In this document: positions 36,896-45,513 of the stretch, piece after piece
How the letters are laid out: every line of letters begins with the position of its first letter
Numbering within the stretch: position 1 is the stretch's first letter
DNA from: JACDER01 sp963842575
GTDB taxonomy: Bacteria > Actinomycetota > Thermoleophilia > Gaiellales > Gaiellaceae
Assembly: GCA_963842575.1 (NCBI GenBank)
Contig: CAWJGS010000001.1
Span: 1 to 64,000 of the forward strand
Length of the DNA stretch: 64,000 nt
Direction of reading: 5' to 3'
Translations under genes and position numbers: made by a program
Notes under the pieces: model-generated
Told to the model about the DNA's origin: nothing
The model's input: only the letters and a program-made list of their open reading frames with translations
Databases searched by the model: none

Positions 36896-37624
36896 GTGAA
36901 CGGCGGAGGAACCTTCGCCACCACCTTCCTCGCCTCGGCAGTCGAGGCAATCGAGATGGTGGCGATCGTCATCGGCGTCGGCATGATCCGCGGCTGGCGC
37001 GCATCGCTCGTCGGAGCAGGCGTGGGACTGCTCGTTCTCGTCGTGCTCGCCGTGGGACTAGGCACTGCGCTCACGTCGATCCCGATCGACACGCTGCGGC
37101 TCGTGATCGGCGCGCTGCTTCTGGCCTTCGGGCTGGGATGGCTGCGCAAGGGAGTGACGCGCGTCGCCGCGAAGGGCTTCGCCGGGGACGAGGAGATCGT
37201 GGAAGACGACGGCAGTCGCGAGCAGCGGCTCGGCCTCGACTGGACCGGCTTCGTCCTGAGCTTCAAGGGCGTGCTCCTCGAGGGGCTCGAGATCGCCTTC
37301 ATCGTCGTCACCTTCGGCTCGACCGCGAACCAGCTGACGATCGCGGCCATCGGAGGCGCCTCGGCGGTCGTCGTCATCGGCATCGTCGGCGCGATCTTCC
37401 ATCGCTCGCTGCGAGAGATCCCGCGCAGCGTGCTCATCCTCTCCGTCGGTCTACTGCTGACGACTTTCGGGACGTTCTGGGCCGCGGAGGGCCTTGGCGT
37501 TCACTGGCCGGGGGACGAGATCGCGCTCCCGGTCATCCTCGCGTTCTACTGCCTGGTCGCGGCAGCATTGATCGCGCTGCAGAGGCGCCGGCTGCTCGGA
37601 AGCCCTCAGGAGGCCTACTCGTGA
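36896..37624 (+). CDS. COG4280-like membrane protein with duplicated E-x2-E helices
   Basis: This 242-residue membrane protein has about seven helices. The first (LASAVEAIEMVAIVIGVGMI, about 10-29) and the fourth (FKGVLLEGLEIAFIVVTFG, about 123-141) carry matching EAIE and EGLE motifs, indicating an internal duplication with acidic residues in the membrane. This recalls the REGxE helices of FTR1 iron permeases and the ExGD helices of UPF0016 cation exchangers. A metal-cation transport role is therefore possible but unproven. TAAATT lies 6 nt before GTG 36896. The stop overlaps the next GTG (GTGA). Confidence 0.7.
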   Translation: MNGGGTFATTFLASAVEAIEMVAIVIGVGMIRGWRASLVGAGVGLLVLVVLAVGLGTALTSIPIDTLRLVIGALLLAFGLGWLRKGVTRVAAKGFAGDEEIVEDDGSREQRLGLDWTGFVLSFKGVLLEGLEIAFIVVTFGSTANQLTIAAIGGASAVVVIGIVGAIFHRSLREIPRSVLILSVGLLLTTFGTFWAAEGLGVHWPGDEIALPVILAFYCLVAAALIALQRRRLLGSPQEAYS

Positions 37625-37820
37625 GCACGCTCTGGCGCTGGACGAAGGAGTTCGGGCGGTTCTGGTACCACTTCCTCGTCGGCGACGACTGGACGATCGC
37701 GGCCGGGGTCGCTGTCGCCATCCTCGTCACCTGGGGCCTCGTGGAGAGCGGAGTGTCCGCCTGGTGGGCGCTCCCGTTCGCGACAGTCGCCGTCCTCGTC
37801 CTCAGCGTCGTGAGAGCAAA
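37621..37820 (+). CDS. Small two-helix membrane protein, native 3' end missing
   Basis: GTG 37621 (GTGA overlap with the preceding gene) encodes STLWRWTKEFGRFWYHFLVG, DDWTIAAGVAVAILVTWGLV and WWALPFATVAVLVLSVVRAN, about 66 residues with two transmembrane helices. The frame then continues without a stop to 38427, as antisense of the next gene, which cannot be real protein. The natural end is expected shortly after VVRAN, so the 3' end was lost by rearrangement or misassembly at about 37815. It probably works with the COG4280-like protein it is coupled to. Confidence 0.6.
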
Positions 37821-38439
37821 CCGCGGAATCGCCGCTGGTGTAGCGGGCGAAAACGACCTTCGCGCCGTCCGGCGAGATGCTCGGCGTTACGTTGTCGACC
37901 TTCTTCCCGCCGATCCTGCCGACGAGCGCCCCGGAGGGTACGTCGAGGACTGTTACCGGCCCGTTGCAGCGGGGGCAGCTGGGGGCTCCGGCCGCGACCC
38001 GGTCGCCCGCCGAATCGACGGAGAACTGCCCGAACGAGCCGAACTGCCTCCCGATGAGCTGCGGCTTGCCGCCGACGGGCACCGTGAAGATGCGGAAGTC
38101 GTCACCGTAGAGAAGCAGGTTCGGCTGCACCCAGAACAACTGGCTAGGCGAGTCGATCAGATCGAGGCGGCAGCGCCTGGTGCAAACCGTGTACGGAAGC
38201 GGCGCCGCCTGCTTGTCGTCGGCGTTCGCGACGCAGATCGCGCGCACGGGAAGCATTCCGTGATGCAGGTGCCGGCCGACAAACGCGATCTGCGCCCCGT
38301 TCGGCGACCAGGTCGCAAGGTCAGTCGAGCTGCAGGCGGAAGAGGTCTGCCGTGTGGCGCCCGAACCGCCCGTAGCCGCGAGTGCTGCAACGACCGCGGC
38401 CGAAAGGAGAGCGAGCAGCGCGACTGACGGCTTGCGCAT
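37820..38439 (-). CDS. Exported TolB/WD40-like beta-propeller protein, C-terminus missing
   Basis: There are about 206 recognisable residues. The signal peptide is RKPSVALLALLSAAVVAALA. The mature part has propeller-type repeats STDLATWSPNGAQIAFVGR, FGSFGQFSVDSAGDRVAAG and VTPSISPDGAKVVFARYTSG, then conserved sequence stops near 37820 and the frame runs on as nonsense to 37615. A full TolB-like propeller would need one or more further blades. ATG 38439 has TACTAT 6 nt upstream, so transcription is probably leaderless. Two Cys pairs (PSCPRCNG; YTVCTRRCR) may be disulfides. Confidence 0.6.
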
Positions 38440-38556
38440 ACCGAAATAGTACGCAGGAGCGCTAAGGGGCCGCTCATTCTCGCCGGCGAAGATGGCGTTC
38501 CGCGACCACGGCGCCGAGGAACCCTCGGCCGCGCCTAGCGTTATATGCTCGGCACC

Positions 38557-38940
38557 GTGACGCAGCTGCGGGACATCATGACCGAGGACGTTCTGACCGT
38601 CGCTCCCGAGGACACGCTCGGCGAGGTCGCCACGCGCATGGTCGAGCGCAACGTCGGCTCGGTCGTCGTCTTCGACTTCGGCCGGCTCATCGGCGTGCTC
38701 ACGGAGCGCGACATCATGCGCGCCGTCGCGGCGCGCACGCACTCGAGCGACGCGCGCGTGCGCGAATGGATGACCGCCGACCCGATCACGGCGAGCGCGG
38801 ACACGTCGGTCGAGGACGCGGCGAGGACGATGTTCGACAATGGCTTCCGGCACCTACCGATTGTCGAGGGCGACCGCGCGGTCGGCATCGTCTCGATCCG
38901 CGACGTGGCCGAGTGGGGCATGGCCCACGCGGTCGAGTAG
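38557..38940 (+). CDS. CBS-domain pair protein
   Basis: This 127-residue stand-alone protein has two CBS motifs: IMTEDVLTVAPEDTLGEVAT then VVVFDFGRLIGVLTERDIMR, and WMTADPITASADTSVEDAAR then LPIVEGDRAVGIVSIRDVAE. CBS pairs bind adenosyl ligands (AMP, ATP, SAM or NAD) and regulate partners; none is evident here. GTG 38557 is chosen because TATGCT (38544-38549) 7 nt upstream looks like a -10 box, and the earlier ATG 38545 lies within that box. Confidence 0.88.
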   Translation: MTQLRDIMTEDVLTVAPEDTLGEVATRMVERNVGSVVVFDFGRLIGVLTERDIMRAVAARTHSSDARVREWMTADPITASADTSVEDAARTMFDNGFRHLPIVEGDRAVGIVSIRDVAEWGMAHAVE

Positions 38941-38947
38941 CTCCGGG

Positions 38948-39530
38948 CTACGTCCTCTCCAGCCGTGCCTCCGCGACCGCCGCGCGGATTCGCGCGGACC
39001 CGTCGGAGAGGACCGGATCGCCATGGGGGATGACCACCCGCTCGATCGGGAGAGCGGCCACGGCCTCGAGCGCCGGGAGCAGACGGTCCGCGTTCGCCTC
39101 GTCCACGAACACGTGCAGCTGCCCGCCCGTTCCGCTCAGCACGTCCCCGCTGACGAGCGTCGAGTGCTCGCGTATCAAGAACAGAACCTGCTGGGGCTCG
39201 CCGTCAAGCTCGATTGCCTCGACGCCCTCAGGCACGTCTGCTGGTTGTCGAGGGATTCGGACGGCGCTTCCACCGCGCCTTCGGCGGCGCCCACACCGAG
39301 GCGCCGTAGCGCTCGACGAAGTCCGCGGTGCCGCGATAGTGCGCGCCCTGCGTGAGCAGCACGCGCACGGGCTTGCCGTGCGGGTCGAAGTCGCCGTCGG
39401 GCGGGAGGAACGGGTCGATCAGGACGACCTCCTCAGCGGTCTCGTACCGCACGACCGGCACGTCCTGCTCCCAGTCCTCACCGGGCTCCCACGCCGGGTG
39501 CGGGGCGAGCCACCAGGAGAGCTCGCTCAT
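38948..39530 (-). CDS. MBL-fold metallohydrolase-like protein (frame break at ~39266)
   Basis: This ~193-residue small relative of the metallo-beta-lactamase fold has an N-terminal half SWWLAPHPAWEPGEDWEQDV, VVLIDPFLPP and VRVLLTQGAHYRGTADFVER. The second half has VPEGVEAIELDGEPQQVLFL, STLVSGDVLSG and VVIPHGDPVLSDGSARI. GAHYRGT occupies the place of the usual HxHxDH and lacks its second His and Asp, so metal binding is uncertain. One base is out of phase near 39266. The start overlaps the upstream gene's stop (ATGA). Confidence 0.75.
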
Positions 39531-39811
39531 CCGGCCCGGAACGGGAGCTTGCTCGCGACCACGCGGTTGCCGCCACGCCGGTACACGATGTCGACGGAGT
39601 CGTTCTGCCGGTACGTACCGGCGATTCCGAGGAAGAGCGAGAGCCAGCGCCAGAAGCCCAGCCGGCCCTCCTCGGCCAGCGGCCGCTCGAACACGAGGGT
39701 GTGTCCTTCGACCTTGTAATCCGCTCCCTCGTGTTGCGGAACGCCGTTTAGGAAGACTTCGAAAGGGAGACCGACGTCCGGTGGCAGGTCGACGACGGAG
39801 CGTTCGGCCAT
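39527..39811 (-). CDS. Conserved hypothetical protein, 94 residues
   Basis: This small soluble protein opens VVDLPPDVGLPFEVFLNGV and continues YKVEGHTLVFERPLAEEGRL and GTYRQNDSVDIVYRRGGNRV. It is beta-rich, with FEVFLNGV-x-Q-x-x-ADY resembling tail-fibre or carbohydrate-protein beta elements (the phrase for a strand followed by a default value). I do not assign a function. It is the first gene of a two-gene operon with the MBL-like protein (ATGA overlap) and diverges from the cytochrome oxidase operon, 20 bp away. Confidence 0.65.
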   Translation of the reverse strand: MAERSVVDLPPDVGLPFEVFLNGVPQHEGADYKVEGHTLVFERPLAEEGRLGFWRWLSLFLGIAGTYRQNDSVDIVYRRGGNRVVASKLPFRAG

Positions 39812-39831
39812 GGCTTCGTAGAATGCCACCC

Positions 39832-40818
39832 GTGCGCGCCAGGCTCCTCGTCCTTGCCGGTCTCGTGACGTTCGTGGCATTGGTGTTCTCGGCCGTCGCG
39901 GTCGCCGGGAACGGAGGCTTCGCTCCGGCCGGGCCGGACTCGCCCAACGGTCAGCGGATCGAGACGGTCTACTGGTTCGTCATGGGCTTTGCGGTGTTGA
40001 TCTTCGTCGTCGTCGAGGTCGCGCTCGTCGTCTTCATCGTCAAGTACCGCAACCGCGGCCGCCCGGTCGAGGCCGAGGGACCGCAGGTGCGGGGTCACCT
40101 GAACCTCGAGCTCGCCTGGACGGCCGTCCCGTTGCTGATCCTCGTCGCGATCGCGATCTTCACGTTCTACGAGCTGCCGGGCATCGAGGATGTCCCCGCC
40201 GCGGGAGCCGCAGGCCCGCAGATGAAGGTCGACGTCGAGGGGAAGCAGTTCTACTGGCAGTTCACGTATCCCAACGGCGTAATCGCGATCGACACGATGC
40301 GCGTCCCCGTCAACCGTCCGGTCAGGCTCGAGGTCACCTCGCCGCTCGACGACGTGATCCACAGCTGGTGGATCCCCGCGCTCGGCGGCAAGATCGACGC
40401 CATCCCGGGGCACCCGAACCACACCTGGTTCGAGGTGAAGAAGCCAGGGACGTTCACCGGGCAATGCGCCGAGTTCTGCGGGATCCAGCACGCGGCCATG
40501 CGCGCCACCGTGCAGGCGGTTCCCGCCTCCGACTTCGACAGCTGGCTCGCGGGCGAGGCCCGCGCACAGGCGAGCGGGACGTCCGACCTCGGCAAGCAGG
40601 AGTTCGAGGGCGTGTGCGCCAAGTGTCACGGCCTGAGCGGCACGGGCGGCGTCGGCCCGAACATCGCCAGCAGCGCGATCATCCAGAACAAGGACAGCCT
40701 GGAGACGATCGTCCGCGAGGGCAGGAACGAGATGCCCGCCGTCGGAGCGGACTGGAGCGAGGGGCAGATGGACGCGCTCTTCACCTACCTGAAGAAGAGG
40801 TTCGGGAATGGCGGTTGA
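39832..40818 (+). CDS. ctaC: Cytochrome c oxidase subunit II fused to cytochrome c
   Basis: This 328-residue subunit has a signal or first helix (LLVLAGLVTFVALVFSAVAV), a second helix (VMGFAVLIFVVVEVALVVFI) and a third (WTAVPLLILVAIAIFTFY). A cupredoxin domain follows with the CuA site: His in IHSWWIPALG and the cluster GQCAEFCGIQHAAM (about 208-221). A C-terminal cytochrome c domain has heme motif CAKCHG (about 261) and axial Met in NEMPAVG. This is the caa3-type layout. GTG 39832 has TAGAAT 7 nt upstream; the in-frame ATG 39823 overlaps that -10 box, so GTG is preferred. Confidence 0.95.
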   Translation: MRARLLVLAGLVTFVALVFSAVAVAGNGGFAPAGPDSPNGQRIETVYWFVMGFAVLIFVVVEVALVVFIVKYRNRGRPVEAEGPQVRGHLNLELAWTAVPLLILVAIAIFTFYELPGIEDVPAAGAAGPQMKVDVEGKQFYWQFTYPNGVIAIDTMRVPVNRPVRLEVTSPLDDVIHSWWIPALGGKIDAIPGHPNHTWFEVKKPGTFTGQCAEFCGIQHAAMRATVQAVPASDFDSWLAGEARAQASGTSDLGKQEFEGVCAKCHGLSGTGGVGPNIASSAIIQNKDSLETIVREGRNEMPAVGADWSEGQMDALFTYLKKRFGNGG

Positions 40819-42448
40819 CGTCCAGCCGTATCCCGGCCGCGTGCCGTGGACGCGTGGCCGGTTCGCCAGCTGGCTGACCACGACCGACCACAAGCGGATC
40901 GGGATCCTCTACATCTCCACGAGCCTCTTCTTCTTCGTCGCCGGCGGCATTCTCGCGCTGCTCATGCGCGCCCAGCTCGCGGTGCCGAACGAGCACTTCA
41001 TCACCAAGGACAGCTACAACGAGCTCTTCACGATGCACGGCACGACGATGGTCTTCCTCGTCGTCGTCCCCATCCTCGCCGGCTTCGGCAACTACCTCAT
41101 CCCGCTGATGATCGGCGCGCGCGACGTCGCGTTTCCGCGGCTGAACGCTCTCTCGTACTGGCTGTTCCTGTTCGGCGGGGTCGTGCTGTACGGAAGCTGG
41201 TTCGCCTCCGGCGGCGCCCCGAGAGCGGGATGGACGAGCTACGTCCCGCTGTCCGTCCAATCGCCCGGAACAGGACAGGACCTGTGGATCCTGTCGCTCC
41301 ACATCCTCACGCTGGCGTCGCTGATCGGGGCGGTCAATTTCGTCGTGACGATCTGGCGGATGCGGACGCCCGGCATGACCCGGATGCGCATGCCGCTGTT
41401 CGTCTGGGCGCTCGAGGCGTACTCGGTCCTGCTCATCATCGTGCTCCCCGCGCTCTCTGCGGGCCTGACGATGCTGCTGCTCGACCGGCAGGTCGGGACG
41501 CACTTCTTCCTGCCGGCCAAGGGCGGGAGCGCGCTCCTCTGGCAGCACGTCTTCTGGTTCTTCGGCCACCCCGAGGTCTACATCATGATCCTGCCGGCGA
41601 TGGGGATCATCTCGGAGGTCATCCCCGTCTTCGCGCGCAAGCCCGTGTTCGGGTACCCGGCGATCGCGCTCGCGACGGCCGGGATCGCGGTCATCTCCCT
41701 GTTCGTGTGGGCGCACCACATGTTCGCGACCGGCATCCCGATCGGGCTGCAGGCGTTCTTCATGATCTCGACCATGCTCGTCGCCGTCCCGACGGGCGTG
41801 AAGATCTTCAACTGGCTCGCGACGACCTGGCGCGGAAACCTCCTCCTCACGACGCCGATGCTGTATGCGCTCGGGTTCATTGCCGTCTTCACCCTCGGCG
41901 GGCTGTCAGGCATCTTCCTGGCCGTCTTTCCGTTCGACTGGGACGTGACCGACACGTATTACGTCGTAGCCCACCTCCACTACGTGCTCTTCGGCGGGTC
42001 GATCCTCGGTGTCTTCGCCGGCCTCTACTACTGGTGGCCCAAGATGTTCGGACGCGTGCTGGACGAGAAGCTCGGGAAGTGGCAGTTCTGGCTCACGTTC
42101 ATCGGCTTCAACCTCACGTTCTTCCCCATGCACATGCTCGGGCTGCTCGGCATGCCGCGCCGGGTCTATACGTACGACCACGGCGGGCTGTGGGAGGGCT
42201 ACAACCTGACGTCCAGCATCGGGTCCGGGATCATGGGCCTCGGCATCCTCCTCTTCTTCGTCAACGTGATCGTCACGCGCAGGCGCGGCGTGCGTGCGCC
42301 GAACGACCCGTGGCTGGCCGATACCCTCGAGTGGTACACCTCCTCGCCGCCGCCGCCGGAGAACTTCGATGCCCCGATTCCGTACGTCACCAGCGCCCGC
42401 CCTCTCCGGGACATCCGCCGCCGCCTCAAGGAGGAGCGGCATGTTTAG
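40808..42448 (+). CDS. ctaD: Cytochrome c oxidase subunit I
   Basis: This 546-residue catalytic subunit has 12 helices. The heme a His is in LFTMHGTTMVF, and CuB His with the cross-linked Tyr are in WFFGHPEVYIMILP. The CuB His pair is in FVWAHHMFATG, and both heme ligands are in VVAHLHYVLFGG. GNYLIPLMIGARDVAFPRLN carries the Asn and Asp of the proton D-channel, marking an A-type oxidase. It overlaps ctaC by 11 nt. No subunit III gene follows in this window. It reduces O2 with proton pumping. Confidence 0.97.
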   Translation: MAVDVQPYPGRVPWTRGRFASWLTTTDHKRIGILYISTSLFFFVAGGILALLMRAQLAVPNEHFITKDSYNELFTMHGTTMVFLVVVPILAGFGNYLIPLMIGARDVAFPRLNALSYWLFLFGGVVLYGSWFASGGAPRAGWTSYVPLSVQSPGTGQDLWILSLHILTLASLIGAVNFVVTIWRMRTPGMTRMRMPLFVWALEAYSVLLIIVLPALSAGLTMLLLDRQVGTHFFLPAKGGSALLWQHVFWFFGHPEVYIMILPAMGIISEVIPVFARKPVFGYPAIALATAGIAVISLFVWAHHMFATGIPIGLQAFFMISTMLVAVPTGVKIFNWLATTWRGNLLLTTPMLYALGFIAVFTLGGLSGIFLAVFPFDWDVTDTYYVVAHLHYVLFGGSILGVFAGLYYWWPKMFGRVLDEKLGKWQFWLTFIGFNLTFFPMHMLGLLGMPRRVYTYDHGGLWEGYNLTSSIGSGIMGLGILLFFVNVIVTRRRGVRAPNDPWLADTLEWYTSSPPPPENFDAPIPYVTSARPLRDIRRRLKEERHV

Positions 42449-43691
42449 GAGGGCTTGGCGAAATATGGGCGGTGCCGCCGGAACGCGCAACATTCCGCCA
42501 AACCCTCCTAGCGTGACTCCGAGCCCGTGGCTACGGCTGACCGCGATCGGCGCAGCTGTGGCGACCGGGCTCGCGGTGGTCAGCGGTGCAGTCGGCGCGG
42601 GCGTCGCGCACGAGGCGCTGTCGGCGATCGCAGTGCCGCCGCTGGTCGTGCTCGTGCTCGCGGCGTGGTTCGAGTACCGGCGGCTGCTGTGGCCGACGGT
42701 CGCCGCGCTCGTCCTCTTCGGCGTCGCGGCTCTCGTCACGGGCCACGTCGCGCACGTCGTGCTCGCGGGGCTCGCGTTTGCCGCCTCGCTCGTGTCGGCA
42801 GCTCTCGTACTGCGCGAGCGCTGGGTTCCGGCCGGCTCTTGGCGCGACTACGTGGCTCTGACGAAGCCCCGGATCATGTCGCTTCTGCTCTTGACGGGAC
42901 TGTGCGGGATGATCGTCGGCGCGGGCGGCTGGCCGGAGACGTGGCTCGTCGTCGTGACGATGCTCGGGCTCGCGCTGGCCTGCGGCGGAGCGAGCGCGCT
43001 CAACCACGTCCTCGACCAGGACATCGACCGCGCGATGCGGCGCACGTCCGGGCGCCCGGTTGCCGCGGATCGAATACCCGCCGCGTACGCCCTGGAGTTC
43101 GGCCTCGCGCTCTCGGCCCTCTCGTTCGTGCTGCTGGCGAGCTTCGTGAACGTCCTCACCGCTGTGCTCGCGCTCGTCGGAAACCTCTTCTACGTGCTCG
43201 TGTACACACGCTGGCTGAAACGATCGACTCCGCAGAACATCGTCATCGGCGGCGCCGCGGGCGCCGTGCCGCCGCTCGTCGGATGGGCGGCCGCGACCGG
43301 GAACCTGACGGTGCCGGCGCTCTTCCTCTTCCTGATCGTCTTCTTCTGGACGCCCCCGCATTTCTGGGCGCTCGCGCTGCTCATCCGGCGCGACTACGAG
43401 GCGGCGCGGATCCCGATGCTGCCGGTCGTGCGCGGCGAGCGCGCGACGACCCGGCAGATCCTGCTCTACTCGCTCGCGCTCGTGCCGATCACGCTGTTGC
43501 CGTTCTTCTGGGACACCGTCGGGACGCTGTACCTCGTATGCGCACTGCTCTTGGGCGGGGCGTTCATCTGGCTCGCAGTGCAGCTCGTACGGCGCACCAC
43601 CCCGGCACGCGCGCGGCTGTTGTTCCACTTCTCGCTTGCCTACCTGGCGCTGCTGTTCGTGGCGATGGCCCTCGACCCGCTGATCGGCTGA
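42441..43691 (+). CDS. ctaB: Protoheme IX farnesyltransferase (heme o synthase) with N-terminal membrane extension
   Basis: This 416-residue UbiA-superfamily prenyltransferase makes heme O for the oxidase. The core starts at YVALTKPRIMSLLLLTGLCG (about residue 137); the Asp-rich site is NHVLDQDIDRAMRRTSGRP and the second is KRSTPQNIVIGGAAGAVPPL. FWTPPHFWALALLIRRDYEA is the CyoE signature. About 110 extra N-terminal residues form three or four helices with His in VTGHVAHVVLAG, perhaps a relic of a CtaA-like fusion. ATG 42441 has an ideal AAGGAGG at 42428-42434 and overlaps the ctaD stop. Confidence 0.92.
   Translation: MFRRAWRNMGGAAGTRNIPPNPPSVTPSPWLRLTAIGAAVATGLAVVSGAVGAGVAHEALSAIAVPPLVVLVLAAWFEYRRLLWPTVAALVLFGVAALVTGHVAHVVLAGLAFAASLVSAALVLRERWVPAGSWRDYVALTKPRIMSLLLLTGLCGMIVGAGGWPETWLVVVTMLGLALACGGASALNHVLDQDIDRAMRRTSGRPVAADRIPAAYALEFGLALSALSFVLLASFVNVLTAVLALVGNLFYVLVYTRWLKRSTPQNIVIGGAAGAVPPLVGWAAATGNLTVPALFLFLIVFFWTPPHFWALALLIRRDYEAARIPMLPVVRGERATTRQILLYSLALVPITLLPFFWDTVGTLYLVCALLLGGAFIWLAVQLVRRTTPARARLLFHFSLAYLALLFVAMALDPLIG
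42446..42510. repeat. Imperfect inverted repeat at the ctaD/ctaB junction
   Basis: The arms at 42446-42464 and 42492-42510 are 19 nt each and match at 17 positions. Between them lies GGCGGTGCCGCC, itself a dyad. The right arm contains CCCTCCT, which could pair with the AGGAGG ribosome site of ctaB or with the left arm. It lies inside the first codons of ctaB. Confidence 0.65.
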
Positions 43692-43813
43692 TGGAGCACG
43701 ATCGCGAGCTCGAGAAAGGGAATGCCCTGCTCGGCTGGGCGCTGTTCGGGCTCTTCGTCGTCCTGTTCCTGGCCACCGTGCTCGTGGCGCTGGTCTACCT
43801 GCAGCTGGACTGA
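43691..43813 (+). CDS. 40-residue single-helix membrane protein of the oxidase operon
   Basis: ATG 43691 overlaps the ctaB stop (TGATG). The peptide has a charged N-terminus EHDRELEKGNALLGW and one helix ALFGLFVVLFLATVLVALVY ending LQLD. Small single-helix subunits accompany many actinobacterial oxidases (subunit IV-like), but this one is shorter than usual and the assignment rests on position. It is a plausible accessory subunit or assembly factor. Confidence 0.6.
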   Translation: MEHDRELEKGNALLGWALFGLFVVLFLATVLVALVYLQLD

Positions 43814-43925
43814 TCGCCCGCCGCGGACGCGGCGCCCTCGCGGGGCCACCAGCCTCCTCCCCACTGCGACCCTAACGAGAAAACCCGCACCCGTGTGAAA
43901 CCGGGCCGTGCCGGATGTGTGCCGG

Positions 43926-44829
43926 TCAGTCCCCGGCGAGGGGGCCGCGCAGGACGATCGTGGACATGCTCGGCTCCGGCCGGAAGCCCAGTCTCTCGTT
44001 GAGGCGCCGCATCGGCTCGTTCTCGTGCTGGCTCTCCGTGAGGAGCCGCGGGAACCCGCGCTCCTTCGCCGCGCGGATCTGCGAGAGCTTGAGCGCCGCG
44101 CCGACGCCGCACCCGCGCCACTCGCGCGCGACCGCGGTAAGCCCGTGGAAGACATCGTCGGGGAAGACGTCGAGGGACGCGAAACCGATCGCCCGACCAT
44201 CCGCCACCGCGATGAAGCACAGCTCGGGATCGCGGCTCGGCCGCTCGATCTCGAACGCGCTCCAGGCTCTCGAAGCTCGGCTCTCCGGCGCCATCGAGCC
44301 CTGGGATGTCGCGCGCCGCGGCCACCCCCACGTCGTACATCTGATGCACCAGATCGGCCCGCTCGGCGCGCGTGACGATCTCGACGCCCGCCGGGACCTC
44401 CAAAGGCCCGGGCTTGACGGCTCTCAGATCGAGCGCGAGCGCCTCCTGGCGCTCCAGCTCCTCGAAGCCGCGCCGCACGACCCACGCCAGCGAGTCGGGA
44501 TCCGACTGCAGCACCTCGATGAACAACCCTTCGAGCTCACGCGAGCGCGCCACGTCCGAGATCGCGCGGTAGAGCGCCGTTCCAACTCCCCGTCCGCGCG
44601 ACGACGAGACTACGCCGAACCCGGCCCAGAGTGCGCCCTGCTGCCGCGGGCCCGTCCAGCCCGAGCCGACAGGCTCGTCGTCCAGCAAGGCGACCAGATT
44701 GACCGCGTTCCACGTGCGCTCGCGATGACGGAACCCCTCCAGCGTCCCTGTCCCCGGGTTGACCTGCGCGTGCACTTCGAGGTAGAGGAGAGCTTCCTCG
44801 TCGCTGCGCGCCTGCCGAATCTCGATCAA
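43926..44829 (-). CDS. Tandem GNAT-fold acetyltransferase (frame break at ~44255)
   Basis: This ~300-residue protein has two GNAT domains. The first (about 1-145) has the acetyl-CoA loop in VVSSSRGRGVGTALYRAISD. The second has AREWRGCGVGAALKLSQIRA and NEPMRRLNERLGFRPEP near the end. One base is out of phase around 44250-44262, between FESLE and FEIERPSRDPEL. The start is TTG 44829, overlapping the creatininase stop as TTGA; the in-frame GTG 44838 is the alternative. The substrate is unknown. Coupling to the creatininase-like gene suggests a shared amine or amide substrate, by inference. Confidence 0.82.
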
Positions 44830-45503
44830 GCGTCCCACCCCGACTCGAGCAGCGCCCGCACCTCGTCCACGGCCGCCGCCCAGATCTGCAGCATCTCTTC
44901 GTCCGGCCGCTCGTAGAACCCTCCGAACGAGCCGTCGCCCGCCAGGCCGCGGAACTCGCCCGGATCGGTCACGTCCTGCAGAGCGAGCGCCCCCTTGTGC
45001 CCCTCCGGGAGCGCGACGTCCTCGAGCCTCGTCCACGGGAATGTCTCCATCCACGAGGCATGGCTCGCCTCCGGGTCGATCTCGTCCACGAGGGCGCGGA
45101 TGCGCTCGCTCCGCCACCAGTCGTGCCAGCGGACACCCTCGCCCTCGACCTCCTCGGCCGCGAAGCTGTTGCCGCCGTGGCCGTTCACGAGCAGGATCCG
45201 CTGGAACCCCTGTCCGCGCAGCGAACCGGTGAGGTCGGAGAGAAGCCGGACGTACGTCTCCGCCGAGATCGACGGGCTCCCCGGATACGCGGCGAACCGC
45301 GGCGTGACCCCGTAGGCGAGCACCGGCAGGACGGGAACGCCCAGCGGCGCCGCCGCTTCCTCCGCCACGCGTCCGGCCAGGATGTTGTCCGTCTCCAGCG
45401 AGATGTACGCGTGCTGCTCGGTCGAGCCCAGCGGAAGGACGATCCGGTCGTCGCGCTCGAGGTAGTCCTCGAGCTGCATCCAGTTAAGGTCGCGGACACG
45501 CAT
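44826..45503 (-). CDS. Creatininase-family amidohydrolase
   Basis: This 225-residue enzyme of the creatininase/MftE-like family (PF02633) has metal ligands in LPLGSTEQHAYISLETDN (Glu, His and Asp), ILLVNGHGGNSFAAEEVEGE and HASWMETF. The family hydrolyses cyclic or terminal amides, as in creatinine, formamidopyrimidines and mycofactocin maturation. No mycofactocin genes are nearby. ATG 45503 is used, though ATG 45515 is possible and would cross into the divergent amidase. It is the first gene of a unit with the acetyltransferase. Confidence 0.88.
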   Translation of the reverse strand: MRVRDLNWMQLEDYLERDDRIVLPLGSTEQHAYISLETDNILAGRVAEEAAAPLGVPVLPVLAYGVTPRFAAYPGSPSISAETYVRLLSDLTGSLRGQGFQRILLVNGHGGNSFAAEEVEGEGVRWHDWWRSERIRALVDEIDPEASHASWMETFPWTRLEDVALPEGHKGALALQDVTDPGEFRGLAGDGSFGGFYERPDEEMLQIWAAAVDEVRALLESGWDA

Positions 45504-45513
45504 GCCCGCAAGC

